A stretch of DNA of 51,352 bases from Gammaproteobacteria bacterium (GCA_030621785.1 JAUXGZ010000003.1:1-51352); one strand, 5' to 3'; positions 38,638 to 51,099 are shown, numbered from the stretch's first letter. Numbers and translations are program-made. Notes: generated from the sequence alone by a model not told the origin.

Positions 38638-41097
38638 TCAGAATAACGGCTCATCCGCGTCATCGGCCTGCTTCGCCAGCCCGCGGGGCTGGGCCGGCTC
38701 GCTGTAGCGCTGCGGCACATGGTCCGGCCGGAAGAGTTCGAACAGGCCACCTGACTGTCCTGCCGGCAACAGAAGACCGGTTTTCGGTTCGATACGCACC
38801 GTCACCAGGTCCGCCGGCTGGGGCAACAGGTGCTCCGGCATATCCTTCAGGGCTTCGCCCATGTAGCTCACCCACATCGGCAAGGCCGCTTTACCGCCGG
38901 TTTCACGGCTACCGAGCGGTGCCACTTTGTCGAAACCAACCCATACGGTAGTCACCAGGTCGGCATTGAAGCCACAGAACCAGGCATCCCGCTGATCATT
39001 GGTAGTCCCCGTTTTGCCCGCCAGATCATTGCGCCCCAGCACCATGGCTTTACGGCCGGTGCCGCGTTTAATGACATCCCGCAACATAGAGGTAATCAGG
39101 TAAACATTATCCGCTTCCACCGTGGATCTGGCATAAGCTTCCACCGTGGATCTGGCATAAACAGGTAGCGGCTCCTGGCGTTCTTCCGCGGCACCGGAAT
39201 CTGCAGCAGCCGGCACCAGGTCAACATCGGTCACCTCTTCCTCACAATCCAGGCAGGCGACCGGTGGATTCACCCGGAACAGTACCCGCTTGCGGGCATC
39301 CTGTATTTCCTGGATGAAATAGGGCTCGACATAAAAGCCTCCATTTGCGAACACACTGTAACCACGTGCCATTTGCAGGGGTGTAACCGAGCCGCTCCCC
39401 AGTGCCAGCGACAGATTTCTCGGAACCTGGCTGGAGGCAAAACCAAAACGCTGAACATACTTGACGGCATAGCGCGGCCCGATGGCCTGCAGCAGCCGGA
39501 TAGAGACCAGATTGCGCGAATTGGTCAGCGCCACGCGCATGCGTGTAGGACCGAAAAACTTGCCACTGTAATTTTCCGGGCGCCAGGTCGTTTCCAGTGA
39601 CGCATCATCAAATACCACCGGCGCATCGTTGAATACACTGGCCACCGTGTAACCCTTGGCCAGCGCAGCCGAATAGATGAACGGCTTGAAGCTGGAGCCG
39701 GGCTGGCGTTGTGCCTGCGTCGCACGATTAAATTTGCTGGTGTAGAAATCGAACCCGCCGACCAGCGCCTGCAAGGCGCCGTCCCCGGGGTATACCGACA
39801 CCAGCGCCCCGGCGACATTCGGGATCTGTGCCAGGCTCCACTTGCCGTCCGCCAGCGCCTCGACGCGAATCAAATCACCCGGCTTCAGCACCTCGCCAGC
39901 CGTTTTCAGTTTCGGTCCCCGGCGGTTGGCACTGCGGTAGGCACGTGCCCAGGAAATACCGTCCCAGTCGAGATCCGCATAGCCGTGGCCGGCAATATAG
40001 ACACGCGCAGCCTTTTCCTGCACCTCGACCACCAGCGCGGCAGGCAATCCGCCCACGCGGCGGAATTTCTTCAGGATAGCCTGCAACTCTTTTTCCGGTG
40101 CTTGCGGTTCCAGCTCGAAATTACGCACGTCGCCGCGGTAACCATGGCGACGGTCATAGGCGAGCAGCGCCGACCTGAGCGCCCGGTTGGCTGCCTGCTG
40201 GCGCCCCCTGTCCAGCGTGGTCATCACCCGGAAGCCGGCGGTATAGGCATCCTTGCCATACTCTCTGAGCATGTGCGCACGAACCATCTCGGCCACATAC
40301 GGAGCCTCTACCTCGATAACCGGGGTATGCAGGCTGGCGTCATCGGGCCGTGCAAGTTCGTCGCGATAGACCTGGGCATCGATAAAACCCAGCACATACA
40401 GTCGCCCGAGCACATAGTCACGCCGTTCCAGTGCGCGCTGCGGGTTGCTGACCGGGTTATTGGTCGATGGCGCTTTCGGCAAACCGGCAATCATGGCGAT
40501 CTGGGCGATATTCAGTTCATCCACGGACAGACCGTAGTACACCTGGGCAGCCGCCCCCACACCGTAGGCACGCTGGCCGAAATAGATCTTGTTCAGGTAC
40601 AACTCGAGGATTTCCTGCTTGGTCAGGTACTGCTCGATTTTTAGCGCCAGAAAGATCTCGGTCAGCTTGCGCAGGTAGGTCTTTTGCCGGGACAGAAAGA
40701 AATTTCGCGCCACCTGCATGGTAATTGTGCTGCCACCCTGACGTTTCTGACCGGTACGAATCAGCTCCACTCCAGCCCGAATGAGCCCCTGATAATCGAC
40801 CCCGGGATGCTCGAAAAAGCGATCATCCTCGGTCGCCAGAAAGGCGTGGACCACCATCGATGGCAGGTCCTCGTAGCGCACCGGAACACGCCGCTGTTCG
40901 CCGAATTCCGCGATCAGGTCATTTTCCCGCGTAAAAATCCTCAGTGGAACCTGAAGTTGCACGTCCTTCAGCCGCTCTATGGGAGGAAGCTGGGGTTCGA
41001 TATAGAAATAGGCAGCGATCGTGATCACTAACCCGGCTACAAACAAGGTAAACCCGGCTGCCAGGAGAAGACGCAGTAAACGTAACAGAATTTTCAT
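38638..41097 (-). CDS. mrcA: Penicillin-binding protein 1A
   Basis: GT51 ATEDDRFFEHPGVDYQGLIRA, GGSTITMQVARNFFLS; transpeptidase RQPGSSFKPFIYSAAL, AGKTGTTNDQRDAWFCGF. Confidence 0.97.
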   Translation of the reverse strand: MKILLRLLRLLLAAGFTLFVAGLVITIAAYFYIEPQLPPIERLKDVQLQVPLRIFTRENDLIAEFGEQRRVPVRYEDLPSMVVHAFLATEDDRFFEHPGVDYQGLIRAGVELIRTGQKRQGGSTITMQVARNFFLSRQKTYLRKLTEIFLALKIEQYLTKQEILELYLNKIYFGQRAYGVGAAAQVYYGLSVDELNIAQIAMIAGLPKAPSTNNPVSNPQRALERRDYVLGRLYVLGFIDAQVYRDELARPDDASLHTPVIEVEAPYVAEMVRAHMLREYGKDAYTAGFRVMTTLDRGRQQAANRALRSALLAYDRRHGYRGDVRNFELEPQAPEKELQAILKKFRRVGGLPAALVVEVQEKAARVYIAGHGYADLDWDGISWARAYRSANRRGPKLKTAGEVLKPGDLIRVEALADGKWSLAQIPNVAGALVSVYPGDGALQALVGGFDFYTSKFNRATQAQRQPGSSFKPFIYSAALAKGYTVASVFNDAPVVFDDASLETTWRPENYSGKFFGPTRMRVALTNSRNLVSIRLLQAIGPRYAVKYVQRFGFASSQVPRNLSLALGSGSVTPLQMARGYSVFANGGFYVEPYFIQEIQDARKRVLFRVNPPVACLDCEEEVTDVDLVPAAADSGAAEERQEPLPVYARSTVEAYARSTVEADNVYLITSMLRDVIKRGTGRKAMVLGRNDLAGKTGTTNDQRDAWFCGFNADLVTTVWVGFDKVAPLGSRETGGKAALPMWVSYMGEALKDMPEHLLPQPADLVTVRIEPKTGLLLPAGQSGGLFELFRPDHVPQRYSEPAQPRGLAKQADDADEPLF
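39113..39160 (-). repeat. Perfect 24-bp tandem duplication inside mrcA
   Basis: gcttccaccgtggatctggcataa x2 (39113-39136, 39137-39160); encodes YARSTVEA twice. Confidence 0.97.
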
Positions 41098-41245
41098 AAA
41101 TGCAGTGGACTGTGACCCAATTCAAACTAAAAACACAAGGATTTCTAAACTTCAGTATAAAGCGTCCGATAATTGGAATCGAACCCGGAACTAAAAGCGC
41201 TCTTTAAATGACAACCGATTACTGGCGCTTTCTGATCCTCAATAG

Positions 41246-42357
<1,112 letters not shown>

Positions 42358-42358
<1 letters not shown>

Positions 42359-42927
42359 TGGCACATATCAATCTGCTGCCCTGGCGCGAGGAACTGCGCA
42401 AGCAGAAACAGCAACAGTTCATTGTCATTTCCGCAGGTACCGCCATTGTCGGCGTACTGCTGGTGCTCATGGTGCACATGCAAATCGACGTACTCATCGA
42501 CCGGCAGGACCAGCGCAACAGTTTCCTGGAAAGCGAGATCAGCGCCCTGGACAAGAAGATAGCCCGGATAAAGGACCTGGAAAAAACCAAAACGGCACTG
42601 CTGGCACGCATGGATATTATCCAGCAACTGCAGCGCAGCCGCCCCCAGAGCGTGCACCTCATGGATGAGCTGGTATACACCCTGCCCGACGGAGCCTACC
42701 TGAGCCGCATTGCCCAGAGTAATACATCACTAACCCTTACCGGCAGGGCACAGTCCAACGCCCGGGTATCTGCCTACATGCGCAATATCGACAGCTCGGA
42801 CTGGATGGGTGGACCGAAGCTGGATGTCATCAAGACCACCGAAGATGGCCGCAGCCGCAACGCCAGCTTTGTGCTGCGGGCAAACCAGCAGACACCGGTC
42901 AGTAAATCTGACGAGGAGCAAGGCTGA
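42358..42927 (+). CDS. pilN: Type IV pilus assembly protein PilN
   Basis: MAHINLLPWREELRKQKQQQF; position. Confidence 0.96.
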
Positions 42928-43520
42928 TGGATCTGTCTGAACTGAATGATCTCGATCTTGGCAATATTGCCAACTGGCCACTACCCGCCCGCATCGTGAT
43001 GGTTGTCATGATTTTCGCGGCCGTACTGGGCCTTGGCTACTGGCTGGATATAAAGGACCAGGGCATACGCCTCGAAACGGTGGAAAAGAAGGAAATCGAG
43101 CTCCGGCAGACCTTCGAAGTCAAGGCCAAGAAAGCTGCCAACCTGGTTGCCTACGAGCAGCAGCTGGAAGAAATCAAGGAATCCTTTGGCGCCATGCTGC
43201 GGCAGCTGCCTAACAAGACAGAAGTCGCAGAGCTGCTGGTGGATATATCCCAGACCGGGCTGGCCAGTGGCCTGGAATTCGAATTATTCAAGCCGCAGAA
43301 CGAGATACCCAAGGAGTTTTATGCCGAATTACCTATCAGCATCAAGGTCAAGGGCAACTATCACGAATTCGGCAACTTCATCAGCGGGGTGGCCGCTCTG
43401 CCCCGCATTGTCACGGTACACAACGTGAACATCAGCAGGGACAAGAATAGTGGCGAACTGGCCATGAACATCCTTGCCAAGACCTATCGATACCTGGATG
43501 AAGAAGGAGGCGCACAATGA
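42927..43520 (+). CDS. pilO: Type IV pilus inner membrane protein PilO
   Basis: LPNKTEVAELLVDISQTGLASGLEFELFKP; position. Confidence 0.96.
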   Translation: MDLSELNDLDLGNIANWPLPARIVMVVMIFAAVLGLGYWLDIKDQGIRLETVEKKEIELRQTFEVKAKKAANLVAYEQQLEEIKESFGAMLRQLPNKTEVAELLVDISQTGLASGLEFELFKPQNEIPKEFYAELPISIKVKGNYHEFGNFISGVAALPRIVTVHNVNISRDKNSGELAMNILAKTYRYLDEEGGAQ

Positions 43521-44053
43521 TTCGCCGGCATCCCGTTGCATACGGTATTGCCGCGGTGCTGGCCGTGACACTCACGGCCTGCAGCGGCAACAACACGGAA
43601 GATCTGCACGCCTATGCGGAGCAAGTCAAGGCGCGGCAGCACGCCAGAGTCGAACCTCTGCCGGAGTTCACGCCGTATGAGACGCACCTGTACCAGGCAC
43701 TGAACGACCGCGACCCGTTCACGGTACCGGTACGTTCACAGCCCCGCTCGACGATCGCCCAGAGTTCCAACAATGGTCTTTCACCTGACTTCAACCGGGC
43801 GCGCGAACCACTGGAAAGTGAGCCACTGGACAGTCTTCGCATGGTCGGAACACTGGAACGCGGCCACATATCCTGGGCTCTGGTACGCATGAGCGACAGC
43901 ACTATTCACCGAGTCCAGCCCGGCAATTACCTGGGCGAGAATCACGGAAAAATCATACGTGTAACCGAATCTGAAGTCGAAGTTTCCGAGATCGTACCGG
44001 ATGGCCTCGGGGGATGGATGGAACGCCAGGCTGCACTGGGACTGAGCGAGTAA
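43517..44053 (+). CDS. pilP: Type IV pilus lipoprotein PilP
   Basis: Lipobox LTACSGN; DSLRMVGTLERGHISWALVRMSDSTIHRVQPGNYLGENHGKI. Confidence 0.96.
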   Translation: MIRRHPVAYGIAAVLAVTLTACSGNNTEDLHAYAEQVKARQHARVEPLPEFTPYETHLYQALNDRDPFTVPVRSQPRSTIAQSSNNGLSPDFNRAREPLESEPLDSLRMVGTLERGHISWALVRMSDSTIHRVQPGNYLGENHGKIIRVTESEVEVSEIVPDGLGGWMERQAALGLSE

Positions 44054-44054
44054 T

Positions 44055-46160
44055 TTGGAGACGAAAATGAACGCTACGATGACATGGAATCAAACGGTGA
44101 AGGGCATTCTGCTCGTTGGAACCCTGCTCCTGAGCTGCGCCTGGCAGCAGGTATCTGCAAGTACACCGCAGATTAACACTCTCAACTCAATTGATTTTGC
44201 GGGGCTGCCCGGTGACCAGGTGCAAATCACCTTCAACCTCAGCCAGCCGGCAAGCAATCCGGCCAGCTTTACCATTGACAACCCGGCACGTATCGCACTC
44301 GACCTGCCTGATACCAGGAGCGCGCTGAAACAACGCTCCCGGGAAATCGGGGTCGGGGCGGCAAAAAGCATCACCACAGTGCAGGTGAAGGACCGAACCC
44401 GGGTGGTGGTCAACCTGTTCGAGATGGTTCCCTACGAAACCCGAACCGATGGCAATCAGCTCATTGTGCTACTCGGCAAGGGCGCCGGCAAGAGCGCACC
44501 GGGCAGTGATACGACACGAGCTGCCAGCTCGAACACCTCCATAACCGATATCGATTTCCGGCGTGGTGATGATGGTGAGGGCCGGGTCATCATTTCTCTG
44601 TCTGATCCATCGATCCCGGTAGACTTGAACCAGCAGGGCGGCAAAGTAGTGATGGACTTCCGCGGTGCGTCACTGCCGGAAGAACTGCAACGCCGTCTGG
44701 ATGTCACCGATTTCGCCACGCCGGTGAAGCTCATCGACACCGAAAGCAGTCGCAACGGCGTGCATATAGAAATCACCTCACTCGGCGAGTACCAGCACCT
44801 GGCCTACCAGTCGGACAACCAGTTTACTGTCGAAATCCGCAAGACCACCAGGGAAGAACAGGAAGCCCGCAAGAAATCCGAATTTGGCTACACCGGCGAA
44901 CGCCTGTCGCTGAACTTCCAGAACATCGAAGTTCGTGCAGTACTGCAGCTGCTGGCGGACTTCACCGGCACCAATATCGTCGTCAGCGACTCGGTTAACG
45001 GCAGCCTCACCCTGCGCATGCAGAACGTACCCTGGGACCAGGCACTGGATATCGTGCTGCGCACCAAGGGCCTGGACAAGCGTCTGAATGGTAACGTAAT
45101 GCTGATTGCACCCAGCGCAGAAATCGCGGCTCGTGAAAAACTGGAACTCGAATCCCAGAAGCAGATCGAGGAACTTGCTCCGCTGTACGCGGATTTTATC
45201 CAGGTCAACTACGCCAAGGCGGCGGAACTGGCTGCACTGCTGAAAAGCGCAGACAGCTCACTGATGTCCAACCGGGGCAAGGTCACCATCGATGAGCGCA
45301 CCAATACCCTGTTGCTGCAGGATACCTCGGAGAAACTGGAGCAGATTCGCCGCATGGTGGCACGTCTGGATATCCCGGTTCGCCAGGTGCTGATCGAGTC
45401 CCGTATCGTGCTGGCCAAGAACGATTTTGCCCGCGACCTGGGCGTCAAATTCGGCTGGAGCCGCGCCAGTAGCTTCGATGACGACAAATTCTTCACCATC
45501 GGCGGCCGGGAAGACGGTGACACCGATTTTGGCGGCGACACGGGCTTTGAAACCCCCGCCGGCTCCGGGTTTGAAGGGCTGATCACCGACCTGCCGGCAC
45601 TCAATCCGTCCGGCTCCATCGGACTGGCCATCGGCCGCATCGGCAGCCACCTGCTGCAGCTGGAACTCAGTGCCATGCAGCTGGAAAACCGTGGCGAAGT
45701 CGTCTCCAGTCCACGGGTCATCACCTCCAACCAGCAGGAAGCGCTGATCCAGCAGGGTGTGGAAATCCCCTACCAGCAGGCCTCCTCAAGTGGCGCCACG
45801 GCCGTGACCTTCAAGGAAGCGGTACTGCAGCTGAAGGTAACACCGCAGATCACACCGGATGACCACATCATCATGGATCTCGATGTCAGCAAGGACAACG
45901 TCGGTGAAGTGTTCAACGGCGTCCCCAGTATCGATACCCGTAACGTCCGGACCAGCGTACTGGTAGACAACGGCGAAACCCTGGTACTGGGCGGGATCTA
46001 CGAGCAGAGCCGTAAAAGAGAAGTCGAACGGGTACCGTTTTTCGGTGAACTGCCAGGCCTCAGCTGGCTGTTCAAGACCGAGCGAAACACGGATGACAAG
46101 AGCGAAATGCTCATCTTCGTCACGCCGAAAATCATAAAGGACGAGATCGCCCTCAACTGA
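44055..46160 (+). CDS. pilQ: Type IV pilus secretin PilQ
   Basis: AMIN domain, STN/N0 domain, secretin domain [25 protein letters not shown]...; start may be 44067. Confidence 0.97.
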   Translation: METKMNATMTWNQTVKGILLVGTLLLSCAWQQVSASTPQINTLNSIDFAGLPGDQVQITFNLSQPASNPASFTIDNPARIALDLPDTRSALKQRSREIGVGAAKSITTVQVKDRTRVVVNLFEMVPYETRTDGNQLIVLLGKGAGKSAPGSDTTRAASSNTSITDIDFRRGDDGEGRVIISLSDPSIPVDLNQQGGKVVMDFRGASLPEELQRRLDVTDFATPVKLIDTESSRNGVHIEITSLGEYQHLAYQSDNQFTVEIRKTTREEQEARKKSEFGYTGERLSLNFQNIEVRAVLQLLADFTGTNIVVSDSVNGSLTLRMQNVPWDQALDIVLRTKGLDKRLNGNVMLIAPSAEIAAREKLELESQKQIEELAPLYADFIQVNYAKAAELAALLKSADSSLMSNRGKVTIDERTNTLLLQDTSEKLEQIRRMVARLDIPVRQVLIESRIVLAKNDFARDLGVKFGWSRASSFDDDKFFTIGGREDGDTDFGGDTGFETPAGSGFEGLITDLPALNPSGSIGLAIGRIGSHLLQLELSAMQLENRGEVVSSPRVITSNQQEALIQQGVEIPYQQASSSGATAVTFKEAVLQLKVTPQITPDDHIIMDLDVSKDNVGEVFNGVPSIDTRNVRTSVLVDNGETLVLGGIYEQSRKREVERVPFFGELPGLSWLFKTERNTDDKSEMLIFVTPKIIKDEIALN

Positions 46161-46195
46161 TACTGCTTGTCTCCGGACACAGTTTCTGGCATACC

Positions 46196-46229
46196 TGCCC
46201 GGCATGAGCAAGCCGGGCAGTTTTTTTTT
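46196..46229 (+). terminator. Intrinsic terminator overlapping the aroK start codon
   Basis: TGCCCGGC-atgagcaa-GCCGGGCA-g-TTTTTTTTT; perfect 8-bp stem; aroK ATG (46204) is in the loop. Confidence 0.85.
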
Positions 46230-46728
46230 GGTGGGCCCCATGGGGGCTGGAAAGTCCACAATCGGGCGCCAGCTTGCGCGCACGCTGCACAAGGACTTCT
46301 ACGACAGCGACCGCGAAATCGAGCTACGCACCGGCGTAGATATCCCGCTGATTTTCGATCTGGAGGGCGAGGCCGGTTTCCGCAAGCGTGAGCACGAAAT
46401 GATCGATACCCTCACCCGCCTGCGCGACATTGTGCTTGCCACCGGCGGCGGTGCCGTGCTGGACCCGGACAACCGGCGCAACCTGGCCGCCCACGGACAG
46501 GTCATCTACCTGCACACTTCGGTCGATCAGCAACTCCAGCGGACGGCCCATGACCGCAACCGCCCGCTGCTGGAAACCCCCGACCCGCGCACCCGTCTGG
46601 AAGAACTGCTGGCCGTACGCGACCCCCTGTACCGCGAAATTGCCGACATCATCATCGATACCGACGGCTGCCGCATCCACGATGTGATTCGCCAGGTCCA
46701 GAAACACTACGATGACAACCGGGAGTGA
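46204..46728 (+). CDS. aroK: Shikimate kinase
   Basis: [58 protein letters not shown]. Confidence 0.97.
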   Translation: MSKPGSFFLVGPMGAGKSTIGRQLARTLHKDFYDSDREIELRTGVDIPLIFDLEGEAGFRKREHEMIDTLTRLRDIVLATGGGAVLDPDNRRNLAAHGQVIYLHTSVDQQLQRTAHDRNRPLLETPDPRTRLEELLAVRDPLYREIADIIIDTDGCRIHDVIRQVQKHYDDNRE

Positions 46729-46827
46729 ACACTCCACCGGCTAAAAGCCGGATCAATCGGCCATACGGCCGCAGAGTCCGGTTGCAGACACCTATTTCTT
46801 TGGCCTGCGCGCCAGTTTCCATTATCC

Positions 46828-47931
46828 TTGGGCCCCATGAAGAAAATCCTGCACCTGGATCTGGGCGAACGCAGCTACCCCATCCACATCGGCCCCGACC
46901 TGTTATCACTGTCGGAACTCTACCAGCCACACATACGCGGCTTGCAGGTCATGATTGTCAGCAATGAAACCGTCGCCCCCCTGTACCTCGACACGGTGCG
47001 CGACGCACTGGCTGATTTCCAGCTGGAGCAGGTCATTCTTCCCGACGGAGAACAGTACAAGAACCTCGATATTCTCAAGCTTGTCTTCGATGCCCTGCTG
47101 GAAAAGCGCTTCAACCGTACCTGCTGTATTGTAGCGCTCGGCGGCGGAGTAGTGGGTGACATGGCCGGTTTTGCGGCTGCCAGCTACCAGCGTGGCGTGG
47201 ATTTCATTCAGCTTCCGACTACCCTGCTGGCCCAGGTGGATTCCTCCGTCGGCGGTAAAACCGGCGTCAATCACCCGCTGGGCAAAAACATGATTGGTGC
47301 CTTCCACCAGCCACGCTGCGTAATAGCCGACACCAGCACCCTGAACACGCTGGACGACCGCCAGCTATCTGCCGGCATCGCCGAAGTCGTAAAGTACGGC
47401 ATCATCCAGGATGAAAACTTTTTCAGCTGGCTGGAAGACAACATGGAACATCTGCTGCAGCGCGACAGCGAGACGCTCATCCACGCCATCGAACACTCCT
47501 GCCGCTGCAAGGCCGACATCGTGGCGGCTGACGAACGCGAAAGCGGCAAGCGCGCGCTGCTCAACCTCGGCCACACCTTCGGTCACGCCATCGAGACTGC
47601 CACGGGCTACGGCAACTGGTTGCACGGCGAAGCGGTGGCAGCCGGCATGGCCATGGCGATGGACCTGTCGGCCCGGCATGGCTGGCTGGGCGATGAGGAC
47701 GTGGAACGGGTGCGCAGACTGCTTCAGCAAGCGCACCTGCCGGTCGAAGCCCCAGCGGAAATCAGCAGCCAGCAGTTTCTCGACCTCATGGCGATCGACA
47801 AGAAAACTGTAGATGGCGGTATCCGGCTGGTATTGCCGGACAAAATCGGTTCGGCCAGGGTTTGCAGCGACTTCGACCACAGGCTGCTGCTGCAAACCCT
47901 GGAACAGAAACTGCCGTTGGCCGACGCATGA
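46828..47931 (+). CDS. aroB: 3-dehydroquinate synthase
   Basis: [61 protein letters not shown]; start may be 46837. Confidence 0.98.
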   Translation: MGPMKKILHLDLGERSYPIHIGPDLLSLSELYQPHIRGLQVMIVSNETVAPLYLDTVRDALADFQLEQVILPDGEQYKNLDILKLVFDALLEKRFNRTCCIVALGGGVVGDMAGFAAASYQRGVDFIQLPTTLLAQVDSSVGGKTGVNHPLGKNMIGAFHQPRCVIADTSTLNTLDDRQLSAGIAEVVKYGIIQDENFFSWLEDNMEHLLQRDSETLIHAIEHSCRCKADIVAADERESGKRALLNLGHTFGHAIETATGYGNWLHGEAVAAGMAMAMDLSARHGWLGDEDVERVRRLLQQAHLPVEAPAEISSQQFLDLMAIDKKTVDGGIRLVLPDKIGSARVCSDFDHRLLLQTLEQKLPLADA

Positions 47932-49109
47932 GTACACCGCTGCAGAATCCGGCCACCGGCAGCAGACTCGCACCGTATGCCGCAACCGATGCTGCCAGCC
48001 GCGGCCGACTCCATCCGGAGCCTGCACCGGACTACCGCAGCGAGTTCCAGCGCGATCGCGACCGCATTATCCATGCGGCTGCGTTCCGGCGCCTTGAATA
48101 CAAAACCCAGGTATTCGTCAACCACGAAGGCGACCTGTTCCGCACCCGCCTCACCCACTCCATCGAAGTCGCCCAGATTGCCCGCTCTATCGCCCGCGCC
48201 ATGCGTCTTAACGAAGACCTGACCGAAGCCGTCGCGCTGGCCCACGACATGGGCCACACACCCTTCGGTCACGCCGGACAGGATGCGCTCAACGAATGCA
48301 TGCAGGACCATGGCGGGTTCGAACATAATCTGCAATCGCTGCGCGTGGTAGACGAACTGGAAGAGAAATATGCCGCATTTTCCGGGCTGAATCTGACCTT
48401 CGAAACCCGCGAGGGCATCCTCAAGCACTGTTCGTTGAAGAATGCCGCCCGGCTCGGCGAACTGGGTGAACGTTTCCTGCAGAAAACGCAGCCCGGCCTG
48501 GAAGCCCAGCTGACCAATCTGGCGGACGAAATCGCCTACAATAGCCACGATGTCGATGATGGCCTGCGAGCCGAATTACTCAGCGTGAAACAGCTCACCG
48601 AAGTTCGCCTGTTCAGGGACCAGTACGAAGAAGTGAAGGCACTCTACCCGGGCCTTTCACGGCGCCGCACCATACACGAAATCGTACGCCGGCTGATCAA
48701 CTGCCAGGTCGTCGATCTGGTGCAGAGCAGTGAAAAACGACTGACCGAACAGCGCCCCGCCGACCTGGATGCAGTACGCAGCCAGGCGGAGCCACTGATC
48801 ACGTTCAGCGACGGCATGCGCGAGCGCAACCTGGAACTTAAACGCTTTTTGCGCCAGAACCTGTACCGCCATTATCGGGTACACCGCATGTCTGCCAAGG
48901 CACTGCGTGTCATTCGCGACCTGTTCAATGCCTTTTTTGACGACCCCCGCCTGCTGCCGGAGGACGCACAGCACAACGTGCAACGACTCCGCGAACAGGA
49001 TAGTGAGCACGGCCAGGCGCGCGCCGTCGCCGACTATATTGCCGGCATGACAGACCGCTACGCGATCACGGAACACGAACGCGTCTATAATCCCGGGAAA
49101 CTTACCTGA
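47928..49109 (+). CDS. dgt: Deoxyguanosinetriphosphate triphosphohydrolase-like protein
   Basis: HD motif: [45 protein letters not shown] overlap with aroB. Confidence 0.95.
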   Translation: MSTPLQNPATGSRLAPYAATDAASRGRLHPEPAPDYRSEFQRDRDRIIHAAAFRRLEYKTQVFVNHEGDLFRTRLTHSIEVAQIARSIARAMRLNEDLTEAVALAHDMGHTPFGHAGQDALNECMQDHGGFEHNLQSLRVVDELEEKYAAFSGLNLTFETREGILKHCSLKNAARLGELGERFLQKTQPGLEAQLTNLADEIAYNSHDVDDGLRAELLSVKQLTEVRLFRDQYEEVKALYPGLSRRRTIHEIVRRLINCQVVDLVQSSEKRLTEQRPADLDAVRSQAEPLITFSDGMRERNLELKRFLRQNLYRHYRVHRMSAKALRVIRDLFNAFFDDPRLLPEDAQHNVQRLREQDSEHGQARAVADYIAGMTDRYAITEHERVYNPGKLT

Positions 49110-49129
49110 GTCGGGTACGAGATGCTGGC

Positions 49130-49402
49130 ATGCGTATCTATATGCAAATACCACCTGGAGACAATCGCCCTCCCCGGTACTACGACCTGCACCTGCAGGA
49201 GGATCTGCTGGGAGGCTGGACACTGGTCCGGGAATGGGGATTTCAGGGCGCCGGAGGCCGTTTGATCCGGGATCACTATGTAGACCGCGAGAGGGCGGAA
49301 CAGGCCATGTTCAAGGTACGCGACACACAACTCACGAAGGGCTACCAGGTCGTATTCATGCAGGCTGACCGGCAGCTACCGGCAGATGGCACACCGGAAT
49401 GA
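49130..49402 (+). CDS. Small WGR-domain-like protein
   Basis: YYDLHLQEDLLGGWTLVREWGFQGAGGRLIRDHYVDRERAEQAMFKVRDTQLTKGYQVVF. Confidence 0.75.
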   Translation: MRIYMQIPPGDNRPPRYYDLHLQEDLLGGWTLVREWGFQGAGGRLIRDHYVDRERAEQAMFKVRDTQLTKGYQVVFMQADRQLPADGTPE

Positions 49403-51099
49403 GTCCTTCACAGACCCGGGCTCGGCAACCGGTTACCTATCTGGATAGCTATGCACTGCAATTCGCCCCCTTCGGCGACCAGGCTGATGAGCGTTTTTTT
49501 TACGCCGGCGGCCCGCTCATGCAACGCCTCGACCTGCTTACCCACCTGACCCGTTTTGGTGACTCGGCAGTGCTCGTTAGCGGGCCGGCGGGCAGCGGAA
49601 AAACCACGCTGCTGAAACACTTCATCGACCAGACCATCCGGCAGTGGAACATCTGCCAGCTGGATGGCGAGCAGTTCGAACAGGCGCCCGGGAAACTGGT
49701 GGCGATCATGGGCGGCCACCGCGACACGGCGCTCGACATCCTGCTCGATGAATGGCAGGTGCATACCGATCCTTCGCAGCTGCTGGTCATCGTGGTAGAC
49801 AACGCCGAGCAACTGCAACCGGATGACCTCAAACAGCTGGGGCTACTACTCAACAGTCCGTATAACGAACGGGTTCGCCTGGTTTTGTTCGGCAGTGACG
49901 AAACCGCAAGCAGGTTCAATGAAATTCGCCAGCAGGGTCTTTTTCCGGAAACCCTGCAGCTACTGGAAATGCCCCGACTGTCTGCGGAGGAAACCTCGTC
50001 CTACCTGATGTATCGCCTGGTGGTTGCCGGTTACAGCGGCGAAAGTCCGTTCTCCGACACCGAGGTACGAGCCATTTGCAAGGCGGCCGACGGGCGACCG
50101 GGAGAAATCAACCGACGCGCCCACGAGTCTCTGCTGGAACGCAAGGCACGTTCAAGATACGGGCGAATACCACCAGCCGGCGCAGGGAAAAAAAGCCGCA
50201 GCCTGGCGTGGATCGTTGCCACTGCGGTCGTTATCCCGGTGGTCGCTTACCTGGGCTGGCAGCGCTACGGCGAAGCTCCATCCTCGACCCTGCGCAGCGC
50301 CGGCGGTACACGGATAACCGAGTTGCCGCTACAGTTACCGGAGCCCGCTACATTGCTGACGCAACCCGCCCCAACGGCAGCACCCGTGATAGCACCTGCC
50401 GACGACTATAATATTCCGGTCGACCAGGCGCCGCTGGAAGTCGTCACTGCAGCACTGCTTCCGGTGGCTCCGACCGACGAACCGGCCGCGGACCAACAAC
50501 CAGTCCCTGAAGATATCTCGCCCGAAAAAACCCTGGCAGAGCTCACTGTACAGGAACAGGACAAAACCGGGACCGAAACCGAAACCGAGACCGAGACCGA
50601 AATGGTTTCGGCTCCAGAGCCCGCCGAAACGCACGTCGTACCACCACTCACTGCCGCCCTGGAACCAGCGCCGGTCAAGGCAGAATCCACACCGGCACCC
50701 GAACAGCCGGCAACGACTCCCGAGCCGCAACCGGCACAACCGAAAACCAGCGGGCCACACCGGGAACCCTGGCTACTGCAACAGCCGGCCTCCTCCTACA
50801 CCCTGCAGCTGCTGGGCTCACGCAGCGAAAAATCGATTAGTGATTTCATCCGCCAGTATCAACTGGATGCCGACAGGAGTGCCTGGTATCGGGGAACCTA
50901 CAAGGGTGCTGACTGGTACGTGCTGGTGTACGGCATCTACGCCGATCGCGTTACCGCCGGCGCCGACCGTGACCGCCTGCCCGCCGGTGTGCGGAAGGGC
51001 AAGCCATGGCTGCGTGATCTCGGTTCGGTACAACAGAGCATTCGGAAAACGTCCTCGCCCCAGGAGCCTGTCGGACTTAGGAACAATCTACTCCGCTGA
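49399..51099 (+). CDS. damX: AAA ATPase with C-terminal SPOR domain (DamX-like)
   Basis: Walker A VSGPAGSGKTTLLKHF, TM segment, Pro/Glu-rich linker, SPOR domain YTLQLLGSRSEKSISDFIRQY...WYVLVYGIYADR. Confidence 0.9.
   Translation: MSPSQTRARQPVTYLDSYALQFAPFGDQADERFFYAGGPLMQRLDLLTHLTRFGDSAVLVSGPAGSGKTTLLKHFIDQTIRQWNICQLDGEQFEQAPGKLVAIMGGHRDTALDILLDEWQVHTDPSQLLVIVVDNAEQLQPDDLKQLGLLLNSPYNERVRLVLFGSDETASRFNEIRQQGLFPETLQLLEMPRLSAEETSSYLMYRLVVAGYSGESPFSDTEVRAICKAADGRPGEINRRAHESLLERKARSRYGRIPPAGAGKKSRSLAWIVATAVVIPVVAYLGWQRYGEAPSSTLRSAGGTRITELPLQLPEPATLLTQPAPTAAPVIAPADDYNIPVDQAPLEVVTAALLPVAPTDEPAADQQPVPEDISPEKTLAELTVQEQDKTGTETETETETEMVSAPEPAETHVVPPLTAALEPAPVKAESTPAPEQPATTPEPQPAQPKTSGPHREPWLLQQPASSYTLQLLGSRSEKSISDFIRQYQLDADRSAWYRGTYKGADWYVLVYGIYADRVTAGADRDRLPAGVRKGKPWLRDLGSVQQSIRKTSSPQEPVGLRNNLLR
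50572..50601 (+). repeat. Hexanucleotide microsatellite (ACCGAR)x5 within damX
   Basis: accgaaaccgaaaccgagaccgagaccgaa, encodes (TE)5. Confidence 0.9.

Noticed and set aside
39709-40644. 311-aa plus-strand ORF opposite mrcA
   Set aside because: Antisense of PBP1a, no domain signal.
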